The notes beneath the pieces were generated by a model. The model worked only from the letters and a program-made list of their open reading frames with translations, made no database searches and had not been told where the DNA came from. A stretch of DNA of 64,000 bases, taken from Acinetobacter gyllenbergii CIP 110306 = MTCC 11365. Its GTDB lineage: Bacteria > Pseudomonadota > Gammaproteobacteria > Pseudomonadales > Moraxellaceae. The stretch spans positions 1-64,000 of the forward strand of contig NZ_ATGG01000061.1 in assembly GCF_000413855.1 (NCBI RefSeq). Direction: 5' to 3'. A program made the position numbers and the translations under genes. Of the stretch, positions 1 to 9,013 are shown piece after piece (the stretch's first letter is position 1; the number at the start of each line of letters is the position of its first letter).

Positions 1-468
1 ATCTGTTCCTTCCCACGTCAGTCGGATTCATGGGTCTTCGATGAACTGTACCGTGCGGGCAAGATCGAACTGGAATTGGTGCCACAAGGCAATCTGGCGT
101 GCCGTATTCAAGCGGCAGGTATGGGACTCGGTGCTGTGTTTACCCCAACAGGCTTCGGTACTTTATTGGCAGAAGGCAAAGAAACCCGTCATATCGAGGG
201 CAAAGACTATGTGCTTGAATATCCGATCAAAGCTGATTTTGCCTTAATCAAAGCTCATCAGGGCGACCGCTGGGGCAATCTGGTCTACAACAAATCTGCA
301 CGTAACTTTGGCCCAATCATGGCGATGGCGGCGGATGTCACTATTGCTCAAGTGTCTGAACTGGTCGAACTCGGTCAACTTGATCCTGAACATATCATTA
401 CCCCAGGGATCTTTATCCAGCATGTGGTCGCTGTCGATGCAGCCAATGGCACAGGAGCAGAACAATGA
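1..468 (+). CDS. catI: 3-oxoadipate CoA-transferase, alpha subunit (5' truncated by window edge)
   Basis: The reading frame is open from base 1 and ends at TGA 466-468, giving the last 155 residues of a CoA-transferase alpha subunit. Recognisable stretches are VPQGNLACRIQAAGMGLGAVFTP and the GDRWGNLVYNKSARNFGP region. With CatJ it would move CoA from succinyl-CoA to 3-oxoadipate, the second-last step of the beta-ketoadipate pathway in the cytoplasm. Its stop overlaps the catJ start as ATGA, so the two are translationally coupled. I call it cat rather than pca because the downstream order is I-J-F-D with no pcaB between F and D. The pca paralogue is very similar, so the set label is inference. 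Confidence 0.8.
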   Translation: MCSFPRQSDSWVFDELYRAGKIELELVPQGNLACRIQAAGMGLGAVFTPTGFGTLLAEGKETRHIEGKDYVLEYPIKADFALIKAHQGDRWGNLVYNKSARNFGPIMAMAADVTIAQVSELVELGQLDPEHIITPGIFIQHVVAVDAANGTGAEQ

Positions 469-1112
469 GCTATCAAAAATTAAGCCGTGACCAAATTGCT
501 GAACGTGTGGCGCAAGATATTCCTGATGGCGCTTATGTCAATTTAGGCATCGGCCTACCAACCAAGATTTCCAATTATCTTCCTGCGGATAAAGATGTAT
601 TCCTGCATTCGGAAAATGGCTTGCTGGCATTTGGTCCACCCCCTGCCAAAGGCGAAGAAGATCCTGAATTGATCAATGCAGGTAAAGAATACGTCACCAT
701 GCTCACTGGTGGCAGTTTTTTCCATCATGGCGACTCCTTTGCCATGATGCGTGGCGGGCATTTAGATATCGCTGTATTAGGTGCTTTCCAAGTGGCAGCC
801 AATGGTGATCTCGCCAACTGGCATACCGGTGCAGCAGATGCGATTCCTGCAGTCGGTGGTGCCATGGATTTAGCAGTGGGTGCTAAGAAAGTGTTTATCA
901 CCACCGACCACACCACCAAGCAAGGTGAACCGAAGATTGTTGAAGCGCTTTCATATCCAGCAACAGGTTTGAAATGTGTTGATCGTATTTATACCGACCT
1001 GTGTGTGATTGATGTGACTACAGACGGTTTAAAAGTGATTGAGAAAGTAGACGGTCTGAGCTTTGAGGAATTGCAAGCTTTGACGGGTGCTCAGTTGATT
1101 GATGCGACGTAA
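465..1112 (+). CDS. catJ: 3-oxoadipate CoA-transferase, beta subunit
   Basis: This 215-aa protein has the usual length for the beta subunit. The NLGIGLPT segment near residue 26 and SENGLLAFGP near residue 49 are family signatures; Glu50 in SENG is the expected catalytic glutamate that carries the CoA thioester. It pairs with the preceding alpha subunit, overlapping it by 4 bp. The stop is followed directly by a hairpin-rich non-coding element rather than by catF, which is unusual because catI, J, F and D are normally packed closely. Function is well supported; the choice between the cat and pca paralogue comes from gene order. Confidence 0.85.
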   Translation: MSYQKLSRDQIAERVAQDIPDGAYVNLGIGLPTKISNYLPADKDVFLHSENGLLAFGPPPAKGEEDPELINAGKEYVTMLTGGSFFHHGDSFAMMRGGHLDIAVLGAFQVAANGDLANWHTGAADAIPAVGGAMDLAVGAKKVFITTDHTTKQGEPKIVEALSYPATGLKCVDRIYTDLCVIDVTTDGLKVIEKVDGLSFEELQALTGAQLIDAT

Positions 1113-1540
1113 GGATAATGAATCCCTCCCTTGCGGAACTTTAATCGTTCCTCACCCTTTAAAAAAGGGAGGAGTTCCCCTCTTTACAAAGAGGGGTTAG
1201 GGGAGATTTTTAAGGATAAAAAGTAACAAAAATCCTTTGTTTGACTGATGGTATATCCATATACCACAGTCTAACGCGCGGCATCCATGCCGCCACCGCG
1301 AAACATTGAGTGCTAAGGTTTAAATACAGCTTCTGCTTAGGAAGATTTAGACTTTTCACCTCATTGACTATCGTGACAGGCGACAGGGAGGTCGCCCGTT
1401 GAACAGGGAGGCAAGGAAGCCTCCTCTGTTCAACAAAGGGTTTTGTCACTTTTGCCCTGTCAAAAGTGAGGCGTTGCCTACACGAAAGAAGAATGACTAA
1501 ACCTGTAATTTGTGGCAGTGCTCACAATAGCTTTAGAAAT
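1113..1540. repeat. Hairpin-rich non-coding element between catJ and catF
   Basis: About 440 bp separate catJ from catF and hold no credible gene. At least five near-perfect inverted repeats can be read: 1177-1196 (CCCCTCTTT/AAAGAGGGG), 1250-1265 (GGTATAT CC ATATACC), 1278-1293 (GCGGCAT CC ATGCCGC), 1398-1434 (GTTGAACAG plus GGAGGC against GCCTCC plus CTGTTCAAC) and 1447-1468 (CACTTTTG/CAAAAGTG). The composition (GGGGAG, CCCCTC blocks) differs from the flanking genes. I infer a dispersed non-coding repeat that inserted into the operon. It encodes no transposase, so it would have to be moved in trans, if it moves at all. Confidence 0.6.
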
Positions 1541-1554
1541 GGAAATGTAAGACT

Positions 1555-2769
1555 ATGAAAAACGCTTATATCATCGATGCCATCCGTACCCCATTCGGTC
1601 GTTATGCTGGCGGTCTTGCACCTGTACGTGCTGATGACTTGGGAGCGATTCCAATTCAGGCTTTGATGCAACGTAACCCAAGTGTCGATTGGCAACACGT
1701 CGATGATGTGATCTATGGCTGTGCCAACCAAGCGGGTGAAGACAACCGTAATGTGGGACGTATGTCGGCACTATTGGCAGGCTTGCCTTATCAAGTGCCC
1801 GCCACCACAGTGAACCGTTTATGTGGTTCATCACTGGATGCGATTGCCATGGCTGCCCGTGCCATTAAAGCCAATGAGGCTGATCTGATTATTGCGGGTG
1901 GTGTGGAAAGTATGAGCCGTGCGCCCTATGTGATGGGTAAATCCGACAGCGCCTTTGGCCGTAGTCAAAAGATTGAAGATACCACCATGGGCTGGCGTTT
2001 TATCAATCCAAAACTGAAAGAACGGTATGGTGTCGACAGCATGCCGCAAACCGCAGAAAACGTGGCGGAGCAGTTCAACATTAATCGTGCCGATCAAGAT
2101 CAGTTTGCTTTAAACAGCCAGCAACGTACTGCAACGGCACAAGCCAAGGGCTTCTTCAGTAATGAAATCGTGCCTGTCAGTATTCCACAGCGTAAGGGTG
2201 ATGCGATTGTAGTAGATGCGGATGAGCATCCACGAGCATCAACCACACTAGAAGGCTTAACCAAACTTAAAGCTGTGGTTAAAGCTGAAGGTACCGTCAC
2301 GGCGGGCAATGCCTCTGGGATTAATGATGGTGCAGCCGCTGTGTTGATTGCTTCGGACGAAGCGGTGGAAAAATATCAGCTCAACCCCCGTGCCAAAATC
2401 ATTGCAGCCACCACTGTTGGTGTTGAACCACGGATTATGGGTTTTGCGCCTGCACCTGCCATCAAGAAATTACTTAAACAAGCCAATCTCACTTTAGATC
2501 AGATGGATGTGATTGAACTGAATGAAGCTTTTGCAGCACAAGCTTTAGCCGTCACTCGTGATTTAGGCTTGAGTGATGATGATGCACGAATTAATCCGAA
2601 TGGTGGTGCAATTGCCTTAGGTCATCCTTTGGGTGCTTCAGGTGCGCGTTTGGTGACAACCGCCTTGAATCAACTTGAACAGATCAAAGGTCAGTACGCC
2701 CTGTGTTCGATGTGTATTGGTGTTGGTCAGGGTATTGCCTTGATTATTCAACGTATCGAACAGAATTAA
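1555..2769 (+). CDS. catF: 3-oxoadipyl-CoA thiolase
   Basis: This 404-aa thiolase is the normal length. It shows the acyl-accepting cysteine in VNRLCGSS (Cys90), the GHPLGASGAR motif with its histidine (about His357) and the C-terminal CSMCIGVGQG motif with the second active cysteine (about Cys387). It cleaves 3-oxoadipyl-CoA to succinyl-CoA and acetyl-CoA, the last step of the beta-ketoadipate pathway. The start at ATG 1555 follows a GGAAATG-like ribosome site. catD follows after 10 bp, so the two are co-transcribed. The upstream element leaves open whether catF still shares the catIJ transcript or uses a promoter inside the element. Confidence 0.85.
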   Translation: MKNAYIIDAIRTPFGRYAGGLAPVRADDLGAIPIQALMQRNPSVDWQHVDDVIYGCANQAGEDNRNVGRMSALLAGLPYQVPATTVNRLCGSSLDAIAMAARAIKANEADLIIAGGVESMSRAPYVMGKSDSAFGRSQKIEDTTMGWRFINPKLKERYGVDSMPQTAENVAEQFNINRADQDQFALNSQQRTATAQAKGFFSNEIVPVSIPQRKGDAIVVDADEHPRASTTLEGLTKLKAVVKAEGTVTAGNASGINDGAAAVLIASDEAVEKYQLNPRAKIIAATTVGVEPRIMGFAPAPAIKKLLKQANLTLDQMDVIELNEAFAAQALAVTRDLGLSDDDARINPNGGAIALGHPLGASGARLVTTALNQLEQIKGQYALCSMCIGVGQGIALIIQRIEQN

Positions 2770-2779
2770 GGAATAGCCA

Positions 2780-3562
2780 ATGTCAGTTTTTCAATCCGCC
2801 GATGCACAGATCAACTATCAAACTTTTGGAGATCCTAGCTCCCCTGCACTGGTGTTTTCCAACTCTTTGGGCACCAACTATGGCATGTGGCAAAAACAGT
2901 TCAATTATTTTAAAGAACGATTTTATGTGATTTGTTATGACACACGCGGTCATGGTTCATCTTCAACGCCAACAGGCCCATATACCCTGCAACAACTGGG
3001 GGAAGATGTGATTCGCCTACTCGATCATTTAAAGATTGAAAAAGCCAATTTTTGCGGTATTTCCATGGGTGGAATAACAGGTCAATGGCAGGCCATCCAT
3101 TATCCTGAACGTTTTCAGCGTGTGGTTGTGAGTAATACCGCAGCAAAAATTGGACAGGAACAAGCATGGCTGGATCGTGCTCAACTTGTTCGAAAGCAAG
3201 GTTTGGTTCCAATCGCCACGACAGCGGCTTCACGCTGGTTTACAGATCCCTTTATCCAAAGCCACCCTGCAATTGTCAATAACCTGTGTAACGACTTAAG
3301 TGCTGGCAGCGCAGACGGTTATGCCAATTGTTGTGAGGCTTTGGCTAAGGCGGATGTCCGTGAGCAACTCAAAGACATCCACATTCCTGTTTTGGTGATT
3401 GCAGGAACTCAAGACCCTGTCACCACAGTGGCAGATGGACAGTTTATGCAACAGCAGATTCCAGATGCCCAGTTAGTAGAAATCGCTGCCTCGCATATTT
3501 CGAATATTGAGCAAGCAGATGCATTTAACCAAGCCTTATTCAGTTTTATTAACAAAACCTAA
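2780..3562 (+). CDS. catD: 3-oxoadipate enol-lactonase
   Basis: This 260-aa alpha/beta-hydrolase opens with an oxyanion-hole region (FSNSLGTNYGMW), carries the nucleophile elbow CGISMGG (Ser95), and near the C-terminus has GTQDPVT (acid) and ASHISNIEQ (histidine). Length and motifs match enol-lactone hydrolases, which open 3-oxoadipate enol-lactone to 3-oxoadipate, the substrate of CatIJ. It sits 10 bp after catF and is the last gene of the operon, as in the catBCIJFD layout known from Acinetobacter. The pcaD paralogue would look nearly the same. Confidence 0.83.
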   Translation: MSVFQSADAQINYQTFGDPSSPALVFSNSLGTNYGMWQKQFNYFKERFYVICYDTRGHGSSSTPTGPYTLQQLGEDVIRLLDHLKIEKANFCGISMGGITGQWQAIHYPERFQRVVVSNTAAKIGQEQAWLDRAQLVRKQGLVPIATTAASRWFTDPFIQSHPAIVNNLCNDLSAGSADGYANCCEALAKADVREQLKDIHIPVLVIAGTQDPVTTVADGQFMQQQIPDAQLVEIAASHISNIEQADAFNQALFSFINKT

Positions 3563-3573
3563 GTCAAAACAAA

Positions 3574-3594
3574 GCGCTGCTGCATGAGCAGCGC
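3574..3594 (+). terminator. Hairpin after catD
   Basis: GCGCTGCT and AGCAGCGC form a perfect 8-bp stem around GCATG, 11 bases after the catD stop. No T-run follows (AATAATCC), so it may protect the 3' end or act as a weak terminator. The rest of 3595-3744 holds nothing I recognise except an AAGGA site before the next start. Confidence 0.45.
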
Positions 3595-3744
3595 AATAAT
3601 CCGATAGAACTAGAAAAGAGATCAGCCTTATCCAATACAGTTTGGACTTAACCCATGGATACCTATATTTGATTTTTTAAATGGATTTAGCACCTATTGA
3701 ATCTTTGATCCAAGTTCAATGGCTCTCAGCATAAGGATGATGCA

Positions 3745-5154
3745 ATGCATATCAACCCAGCTCAGAACGATACAGTTTCAAATCCGTTATTTACGCCTAA
3801 AAATATGAAACGGGCATGGTTAATTACTGCACTTTTAGTGCTGTTTCAGATGATTAATTTTGCTGATAAAGCAGTCTTAGGCCTTGTTGCCGAACCAGTC
3901 ATGGTGGAATTAGGACTCACGGCAACCCAGTTTGGTTTTATCGGCAGTGCCTTTTTCTTCTTGTTCGCAATCTCCGGTATTGCCGTTGGCTTTATTGCAG
4001 AAAAAGTTCAAACACGCTGGTTACTTTTGATCATGGGTTTGAGTTGGGCACTGTTACAGTTTCCTATGCTTTTAGGCAGCGGTCTCACCACCTTATTGGT
4101 GACACGTATTGTACTCGGTGCAGCAGAAGGCCCTGCTTCTTCAATTTCATTAACTCATGTACAGGGTTGGTTTGAACCCAGTGCCCGAGGTTTTCCGAGT
4201 AGCCTTGTTGCTTCTGGAACCATGCTTGGACCAATTATTGCTACACCCATTTTGGCCTACATTATTGCGCATCCGAATTGGGGCTGGCGTTGGGCCTTTG
4301 GTTTTCTCGGTATTGTAGGCATCATCTGGAGTCTGTTATGGCTCTGTATTTGCAAAGAAGGTCCTTATAGTCATTTTCATAAAGTTCAAAATTCAGCGAC
4401 TTCGCCTGTTACCAAAACCAAAGAGGCTGAGCACAACAGTCAAAGTATTATCTCTTTTGTTGATCAGTTAAAACCTGTCCCTATTTTCAAGATTTTTTTC
4501 TCGCAAATGTTTATCTCAGCTTTTCTGGCCGGCTTAGGTTGTTTTTGGTCCTTAGGCTTTTTAACCACATGGGCCGTTAAATATATTGCATCGACTCACC
4601 AATTCTCCCCTGAAATCATTGCTTTTATTTCCAGTTTCCCTTGGATTCTAGGTGCGATTACCTTGGCAATCGCAGGCTATATTTCTAAAGTGCTGTTGCA
4701 ACAAGGGCGAAGTGTTCATGTCGCTTTTGGTGTGGTCTTTGGCTTACTTTTATTATTTTCAGGTTTTGCCTTTTATTTGCTTCCCCTTTCAACAGGAAAC
4801 CTTAATCTAATCCTCATCACAGTAGCAGCTGGATTTTCCATGTGTTTTCCGCTGGCGACCATGACGGTCAGTTATAGTGTTTGCCCTCAACAACGTGCCG
4901 CAGTTATGGCAACCTTGGTTGCAACAGCATCCATTGGTGGAATGATTTCGCCAACAATGGTGGGATATTTGATGGATCATGCAGGTTATATCAGCCCAGC
5001 CAAAGGTGTTCCACTGACAACACAAATGTTTGAAAACCTGACCACGGGAATGAATCAAGGTTTTCATTATATTGGCCTCTACTTGGTGGTCGTTGGTCTA
5101 ATCAATATTTTCTTACTCAATCCAGACCGTTTGGCTAAAAAATTGATGCGCTAA
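3745..5154 (+). CDS. MFS transporter, anion:cation symporter type
   Basis: This 469-aa inner-membrane protein has about 12 hydrophobic segments and a longer polar central loop (roughly residues 205-250). The N-terminal pattern NFADKAVLGLVAEPVMVELGL followed by GAAEGPASSISLTHVQGWF is typical of the ACS family, whose members bring in organic acids, often aromatic ones. The start is ATG 3745 after AAGGATGATGCA; a later in-frame ATG at 3805 is possible. It lies between the cat operon and an extracytoplasmic acylase gene on the same strand, so uptake of an aromatic acid or of an acylase product is a reasonable guess. The substrate cannot be read from the sequence. Confidence 0.75.
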   Translation: MHINPAQNDTVSNPLFTPKNMKRAWLITALLVLFQMINFADKAVLGLVAEPVMVELGLTATQFGFIGSAFFFLFAISGIAVGFIAEKVQTRWLLLIMGLSWALLQFPMLLGSGLTTLLVTRIVLGAAEGPASSISLTHVQGWFEPSARGFPSSLVASGTMLGPIIATPILAYIIAHPNWGWRWAFGFLGIVGIIWSLLWLCICKEGPYSHFHKVQNSATSPVTKTKEAEHNSQSIISFVDQLKPVPIFKIFFSQMFISAFLAGLGCFWSLGFLTTWAVKYIASTHQFSPEIIAFISSFPWILGAITLAIAGYISKVLLQQGRSVHVAFGVVFGLLLLFSGFAFYLLPLSTGNLNLILITVAAGFSMCFPLATMTVSYSVCPQQRAAVMATLVATASIGGMISPTMVGYLMDHAGYISPAKGVPLTTQMFENLTTGMNQGFHYIGLYLVVVGLINIFLLNPDRLAKKLMR

Positions 5155-5170
5155 TCCTTCTCACACCCAA

Positions 5171-5211
5171 AAAAATCATCTGAGTGCCCCGAACAGGCTC
5201 AGATGATTTTT
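5171..5211 (+). terminator. Rho-independent terminator after the MFS gene
   Basis: A perfect 14-bp stem (5171-5184 against 5198-5211, AAAAATCATCTGAG with its complement) has a 13-base loop and A/T runs on both outer sides. It should stop transcription of the MFS gene, and by symmetry could work in both directions. The rest of 5212-5431 is A+T-rich, with no gene; it presumably holds the promoter of the acylase gene. Confidence 0.8.
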
Positions 5212-5431
5212 GCCTTGAGCTTTTCCTTAAAGATATTTGGATAAATCAATAAAAATTTTATTTCATAAAGTATAAAGATATACCCATAAGGTAATGGAAA
5301 ATTACATAGATAAATCATCATAATTTTATTTAATGAACAAGGCATGTTCATCCGTGAATCATTTCAGCATCAGAAATTAGATTTTCAAATTATTCACTCT
5401 TAAATCATAGCGAAAATAAGGATATCTACAA

Positions 5432-7909
5432 TTGAAAAATCATGAACCTACTTATCGGTCAATCTATCAACATGCTCTATTTAAAAATGGAATTTTAGGT
5501 CTAAGTTGTGCCTTACTGGTCGGATGTAATTCATCTTCTAGTATAGAAACTCCTCCTCTCTCAAAACAGATCACCATCAAACGAGATAGCTTTGGAACGC
5601 CACATATTTATGCCAAGGATACTTTTGGCCTTTTTTACGGTTATGGCTATGCCATTGCAACTGATCGTTTATTTCAAATGGAAATGTCCAAACGGACAGG
5701 CTTGGGTACAGTTGCCGAAGTCCTTGGCCCTGACTATCTACAATATGATATCGCAACGCATAGTCGCTTTAATCCTGATAATATCAAACAACAAATTGCA
5801 CAACTTTCCCCAGAAGATCGAGCGATTTTCGAAGGTTATGCTGCAGGTTTTAATCAACGGGTGAAAGAGGTTCTGGCTAATCCAGCACTCATGCCTAAAG
5901 AATTTATTGACTATGATTTTAAACCTTCAGCATGGCAATCAGAAGATATTGCTATGGTTTGGGTTGGTTTGATTCTCAACCGCTTTTTTTCTGCCAGCTC
6001 TGAAGTCTCAAATCTGGATTTGCTTACCCAATTACAAAAGGAAAAAGGTCAAGAAACAGGGCTGAAAATTTATCAACAGTTACGTTGGTTAGATGATCCT
6101 AAAGCGCCAACAATTATTCAATCAACAAGCAAACCCCAATGGACAGTACGCCAACAAGATAAAGCTAAAAAAGTCTTGCCGATATCAAATCAGGCAGCAG
6201 AAAATTATTTAGCCCAAGCGCGTATTGCACTGGGTAAAAGTGTGGTGGATGGTGTCCCAACGGCAAGTAATGCTTGGGTCGTCAAGGGGAATAAAACCCT
6301 TGAAGGTCAAACCGTTTTATATAATGGTCCGCAACAAGGCTGGTATACCCCTGCTATTACTTATGCAATTGGGCTACATGGGGCTGGCTATGACTTAACA
6401 GGGATTACCCCCGTAGGTTTACCAGCGATCTTATTTGGAACCAATGGTAAAATTGCATGGGGATCGACGGTAGGTTCACTAGATACCAATGATGTCTATC
6501 AACTTAATCTCAACCCGAATAATCCAAAACAATATCTGTATAAAGGGGCTTATCTTCCATTCGAACATCGCCAAATTAAAATTAAAGTGCGAAATCAGGC
6601 AGATCATGTATTGGATGTCTATCAAAGTAAACAAGGCTTTGTCAGTACATGGGATGAGAAAAATCATACGGCGTATGCACAAAAACGCAGCTGGGAAGGT
6701 GTAGAAATTGAAACCTTATTAGGTTGGACCAATGCAGCCAAAGCCAGCAACTGGCAGGAATTTCTAGATCAAGCCAAACGAGTCGCTGCATCAATCACAT
6801 GGTTTTATGCTGATACCCAAAACAATATTGGCGTTGCTGCACTTGGACGCTTACCCATTCGTCCTGAAAACCAGCACATTCAACTTCCTGCACTTGGCGA
6901 TGGTTCAATGGAATGGCAAGGTTTTTATGACTTCTCGCATAATCCGAAACAATATAATCCCGAAAAAGGTTACATCAGTAGCTGGAACAATAAAGCTTAT
7001 GCAGGTCTACGCTCAGATTCCTCTAATTTTTCTTATGTCGATCGTGTCAATGAATTGATTGAACCTTTGGAAAACAAACAAAAGTTAAGCCAACAGGATA
7101 TTTGGGACATCAATAAAATAGGTGCCTGGTCAGATCTGAATGCACGCTATTTTATTCCATATATGATCAAGGCTGCACAAAGTGAAAAAGCCTCAGCACA
7201 GGCTAAAAAAGTTGCACTATTGTTAGAAGAATGGGATCTCAAATTACGGCCAGACAGTAAAGCTAAATATTATCAAGGTGCTGCACCCGCGATTATGCGT
7301 ACTTGGCTAAACCAAATGATTATCTTGGTATTAAAACCAAACTTATCGGAAAGCATTTATCAACGTTATACCGATACCCTTTATCCAGTCAATAATGATC
7401 CGCGTAGTGCCCAGCCAGCCAGTGCCTCAAAATTAATCTGGAATGCACTACAAGGAAAACAGGCAAGTGTTCCACAACATATTGATTTCTTGAAGGGTCA
7501 AACGGCTGATGAAGTGGTTTTAACCGCGCTTGAAAATACCCTCACCGAACTTTCAAAACAATATAATTCAACTGAACCAAGTGACTGGAAAATTCCTGTG
7601 GCAAGTATGGGCTTTTCTAGCAAAAACTCAGTCGGAATTCCTTGGGCTGATCAAGCACATCAACAACAGCTGAGCACTTACGGCAATACTGGAAGTGCAA
7701 CATTTAGAGTGGTTTTAAATCCGAATCAGGTCACCATGTGTTCCATTCTCGCCCCAGGCCAAAGTGGCTTTATTGATCGAAATGGTAAAACAGACCGACA
7801 TTTTGCCGATCAACTCGACTTATTTGAAAACTATACATGTAAAGAAGATGCAGTGAGCCAAAAGCAAATTGATCAATCTAGTCAGCAAAACATCACATTA
7901 AATTATTAA
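5432..7909 (+). CDS. Penicillin-acylase-family N-terminal-nucleophile amidohydrolase, lipoprotein
   Basis: This 825-aa precursor is of the PvdQ/QuiP/aculeacin-acylase type. The start is TTG 5432, chosen for AAGGA nine bases upstream; no in-frame ATG fits. Residues 1-32 form a lipoprotein signal with lipobox ALLVGC (Cys32). The alpha part (about 45-270) includes RDSFGTPHIYA and YGYGYAIATDRLFQMEM. Ser279 in ASNAWVV is the expected autoprocessing site and nucleophile of the beta chain. Such enzymes cleave side-chain amides (beta-lactams, acyl-homoserine lactones, N-acyl amino acids). The real substrate is unknown. Convergent with sphA. Confidence 0.8.
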   Translation: MKNHEPTYRSIYQHALFKNGILGLSCALLVGCNSSSSIETPPLSKQITIKRDSFGTPHIYAKDTFGLFYGYGYAIATDRLFQMEMSKRTGLGTVAEVLGPDYLQYDIATHSRFNPDNIKQQIAQLSPEDRAIFEGYAAGFNQRVKEVLANPALMPKEFIDYDFKPSAWQSEDIAMVWVGLILNRFFSASSEVSNLDLLTQLQKEKGQETGLKIYQQLRWLDDPKAPTIIQSTSKPQWTVRQQDKAKKVLPISNQAAENYLAQARIALGKSVVDGVPTASNAWVVKGNKTLEGQTVLYNGPQQGWYTPAITYAIGLHGAGYDLTGITPVGLPAILFGTNGKIAWGSTVGSLDTNDVYQLNLNPNNPKQYLYKGAYLPFEHRQIKIKVRNQADHVLDVYQSKQGFVSTWDEKNHTAYAQKRSWEGVEIETLLGWTNAAKASNWQEFLDQAKRVAASITWFYADTQNNIGVAALGRLPIRPENQHIQLPALGDGSMEWQGFYDFSHNPKQYNPEKGYISSWNNKAYAGLRSDSSNFSYVDRVNELIEPLENKQKLSQQDIWDINKIGAWSDLNARYFIPYMIKAAQSEKASAQAKKVALLLEEWDLKLRPDSKAKYYQGAAPAIMRTWLNQMIILVLKPNLSESIYQRYTDTLYPVNNDPRSAQPASASKLIWNALQGKQASVPQHIDFLKGQTADEVVLTALENTLTELSKQYNSTEPSDWKIPVASMGFSSKNSVGIPWADQAHQQQLSTYGNTGSATFRVVLNPNQVTMCSILAPGQSGFIDRNGKTDRHFADQLDLFENYTCKEDAVSQKQIDQSSQQNITLNY

Positions 7910-7921
7910 TTTTAGTCCAAG

Positions 7922-7949
7922 AAGCCCAAGCAGAACCATGCTTGGGCTT
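7922..7949. terminator. Bidirectional terminator between acylase and sphA-like gene
   Basis: AAGCCCAAGC (7922-7931) pairs perfectly with GCTTGGGCTT (7940-7949) around an 8-base loop, followed by TTCTTT on the + strand. It lies between the convergent acylase and SphA-family genes. Confidence 0.75.
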
Positions 7950-7976
7950 TCTTTACACTCAGGTTGGTCTTATCTA

Positions 7977-8912
7977 TTATTTATGAAAATGATGTACATA
8001 TCGGAAAATCACACTACTCCCTTGTGGTCGATTTTCTGCATCTTGCTCAAAATAAGCATTTGCAACAAGATGGTCGTGTGGCGAGAAGCTATACATTGCC
8101 CCTGGGCCAATCGCCCAAACTTGTTCACGTCGTCCCTTCACATTTTCCCCATCCACTTGTGTATCAGTAATTTGTTTCAACCAATATCCATTTATACCGA
8201 GCCGTAATTGAGGTGTAACCGCATAACTGCTTTCAAAATTGGCATGCAAAGCCTGCCCTGCTTGCATATCATCGGCAGCGCCAAAACTATAGTTAGGATC
8301 ATTATTTTTAAAGTTATAAAGATAATGTAAGCGTGTGGAAACTGTCCACTTCGGGTTAATCCAATACGTAGCAGCCCAGTATGGGTCTATTGACAGTGCA
8401 TTGGCCCCTGGATTGATATCCCGATGCCGATCATAATCACCAGTAGGCAAATTAATCTGAAATTCAAAGCGCTGGGAAAACTTGGGCCCATCTTTGCCAA
8501 GCACTGGCTCAAATTGAATAAAAGGTCCAATAACAATATCCCCCAATCCTCTGTTGGTTTTAATCGCTTGATTATTCAAGCCATCATCGACATCAATATG
8601 TGCCAACAAAGGAATCACCATATTAAGACCAATATTGCCATGCCCTAATTTAATATCTGAGAGATAACTGATCTGTTGAACAATGGATTGATAATCAATC
8701 TCTGACTTAGGTAAAGGGACCTTATCACCCTTCACATCACGAATACTATCTGCACTATAATTTTGAAAATAGGTCTGTGCATACCAACCATTGCCTGCTG
8801 GAACAGCACCATCAACGAAGCTCGACAACCCCAAGTTGACTGTGGGCAAATCACTGGCAAAGCTTGTATGAGTGATCAAAACCAATCCCAAACTCAATAT
8901 TTTTTTATTCAT
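7977..8912 (-). CDS. SphA / phenol MetA-type outer-membrane protein
   Basis: The 311-aa protein has a cleavable signal (MNKKILSLGLVLITHTSFAS) and alternating beta-strand pattern through to the end (YVHHFHK). It shows the family features NLPTGDYDRH and DPYWAATYWINPKWTVSTRLHYLYN, which place it with the SphA / MetA-pathway phenol degradation proteins. These are small beta-barrels found beside genes for hydrophobic or aromatic catabolism, probably as outer-membrane channels. AAGGATATTGTAG precedes the ATG. It is the last gene after AraC, GMC dehydrogenase and ALDH genes on the same strand. The family call is good; the transported compound is unknown. Confidence 0.75.
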   Translation of the reverse strand: MNKKILSLGLVLITHTSFASDLPTVNLGLSSFVDGAVPAGNGWYAQTYFQNYSADSIRDVKGDKVPLPKSEIDYQSIVQQISYLSDIKLGHGNIGLNMVIPLLAHIDVDDGLNNQAIKTNRGLGDIVIGPFIQFEPVLGKDGPKFSQRFEFQINLPTGDYDRHRDINPGANALSIDPYWAATYWINPKWTVSTRLHYLYNFKNNDPNYSFGAADDMQAGQALHANFESSYAVTPQLRLGINGYWLKQITDTQVDGENVKGRREQVWAIGPGAMYSFSPHDHLVANAYFEQDAENRPQGSSVIFRYVHHFHK

Positions 8913-8932
8913 CTACAATATCCTTATTGTTG

Positions 8933-8990
8933 GGACAAAACTCTCCTAAAGGTATCGATGAATGCCGATACCTTATCATTGAGTTTGTCC
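8933..8990 (-). other. Two-tier stem-loop between ALDH and sphA-like genes
   Basis: Inner stem: AAGGTATCG (8949-8957) with CGATACCTT (8966-8974), perfect 9 bp. Outer stem: GGACAAAACTC (8933-8943) with GAGTTTGTCC (8981-8990), one bulged A. It fills most of the 101-bp gap and ends about 20 bases before the sphA start codon on the - strand. No T-run follows in the direction of transcription, so it is more likely an mRNA-processing or stability element than a terminator. Confidence 0.5.
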
Positions 8991-9013
8991 GTTTTAAATA
9001 TTATTGCCTGTTT

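Noticed and set aside
1210..1449. Possible 79-aa gene on - inside the catJ-catF gap
   Set aside because: It is built from the inverted repeats, has no ribosome site and no protein-like composition.
1..3562. Labelling the first genes as pcaIJ/pcaF/pcaD
   Set aside because: In the pca operon pcaB lies between pcaF and pcaD and pcaKCHG follow; here F and D are adjacent and no pca gene follows. Sequence alone does not fully exclude it.
3574..3594. Full rho-independent terminator after catD
   Set aside because: Good stem but no T-run, so recorded only as a hairpin of moderate confidence.
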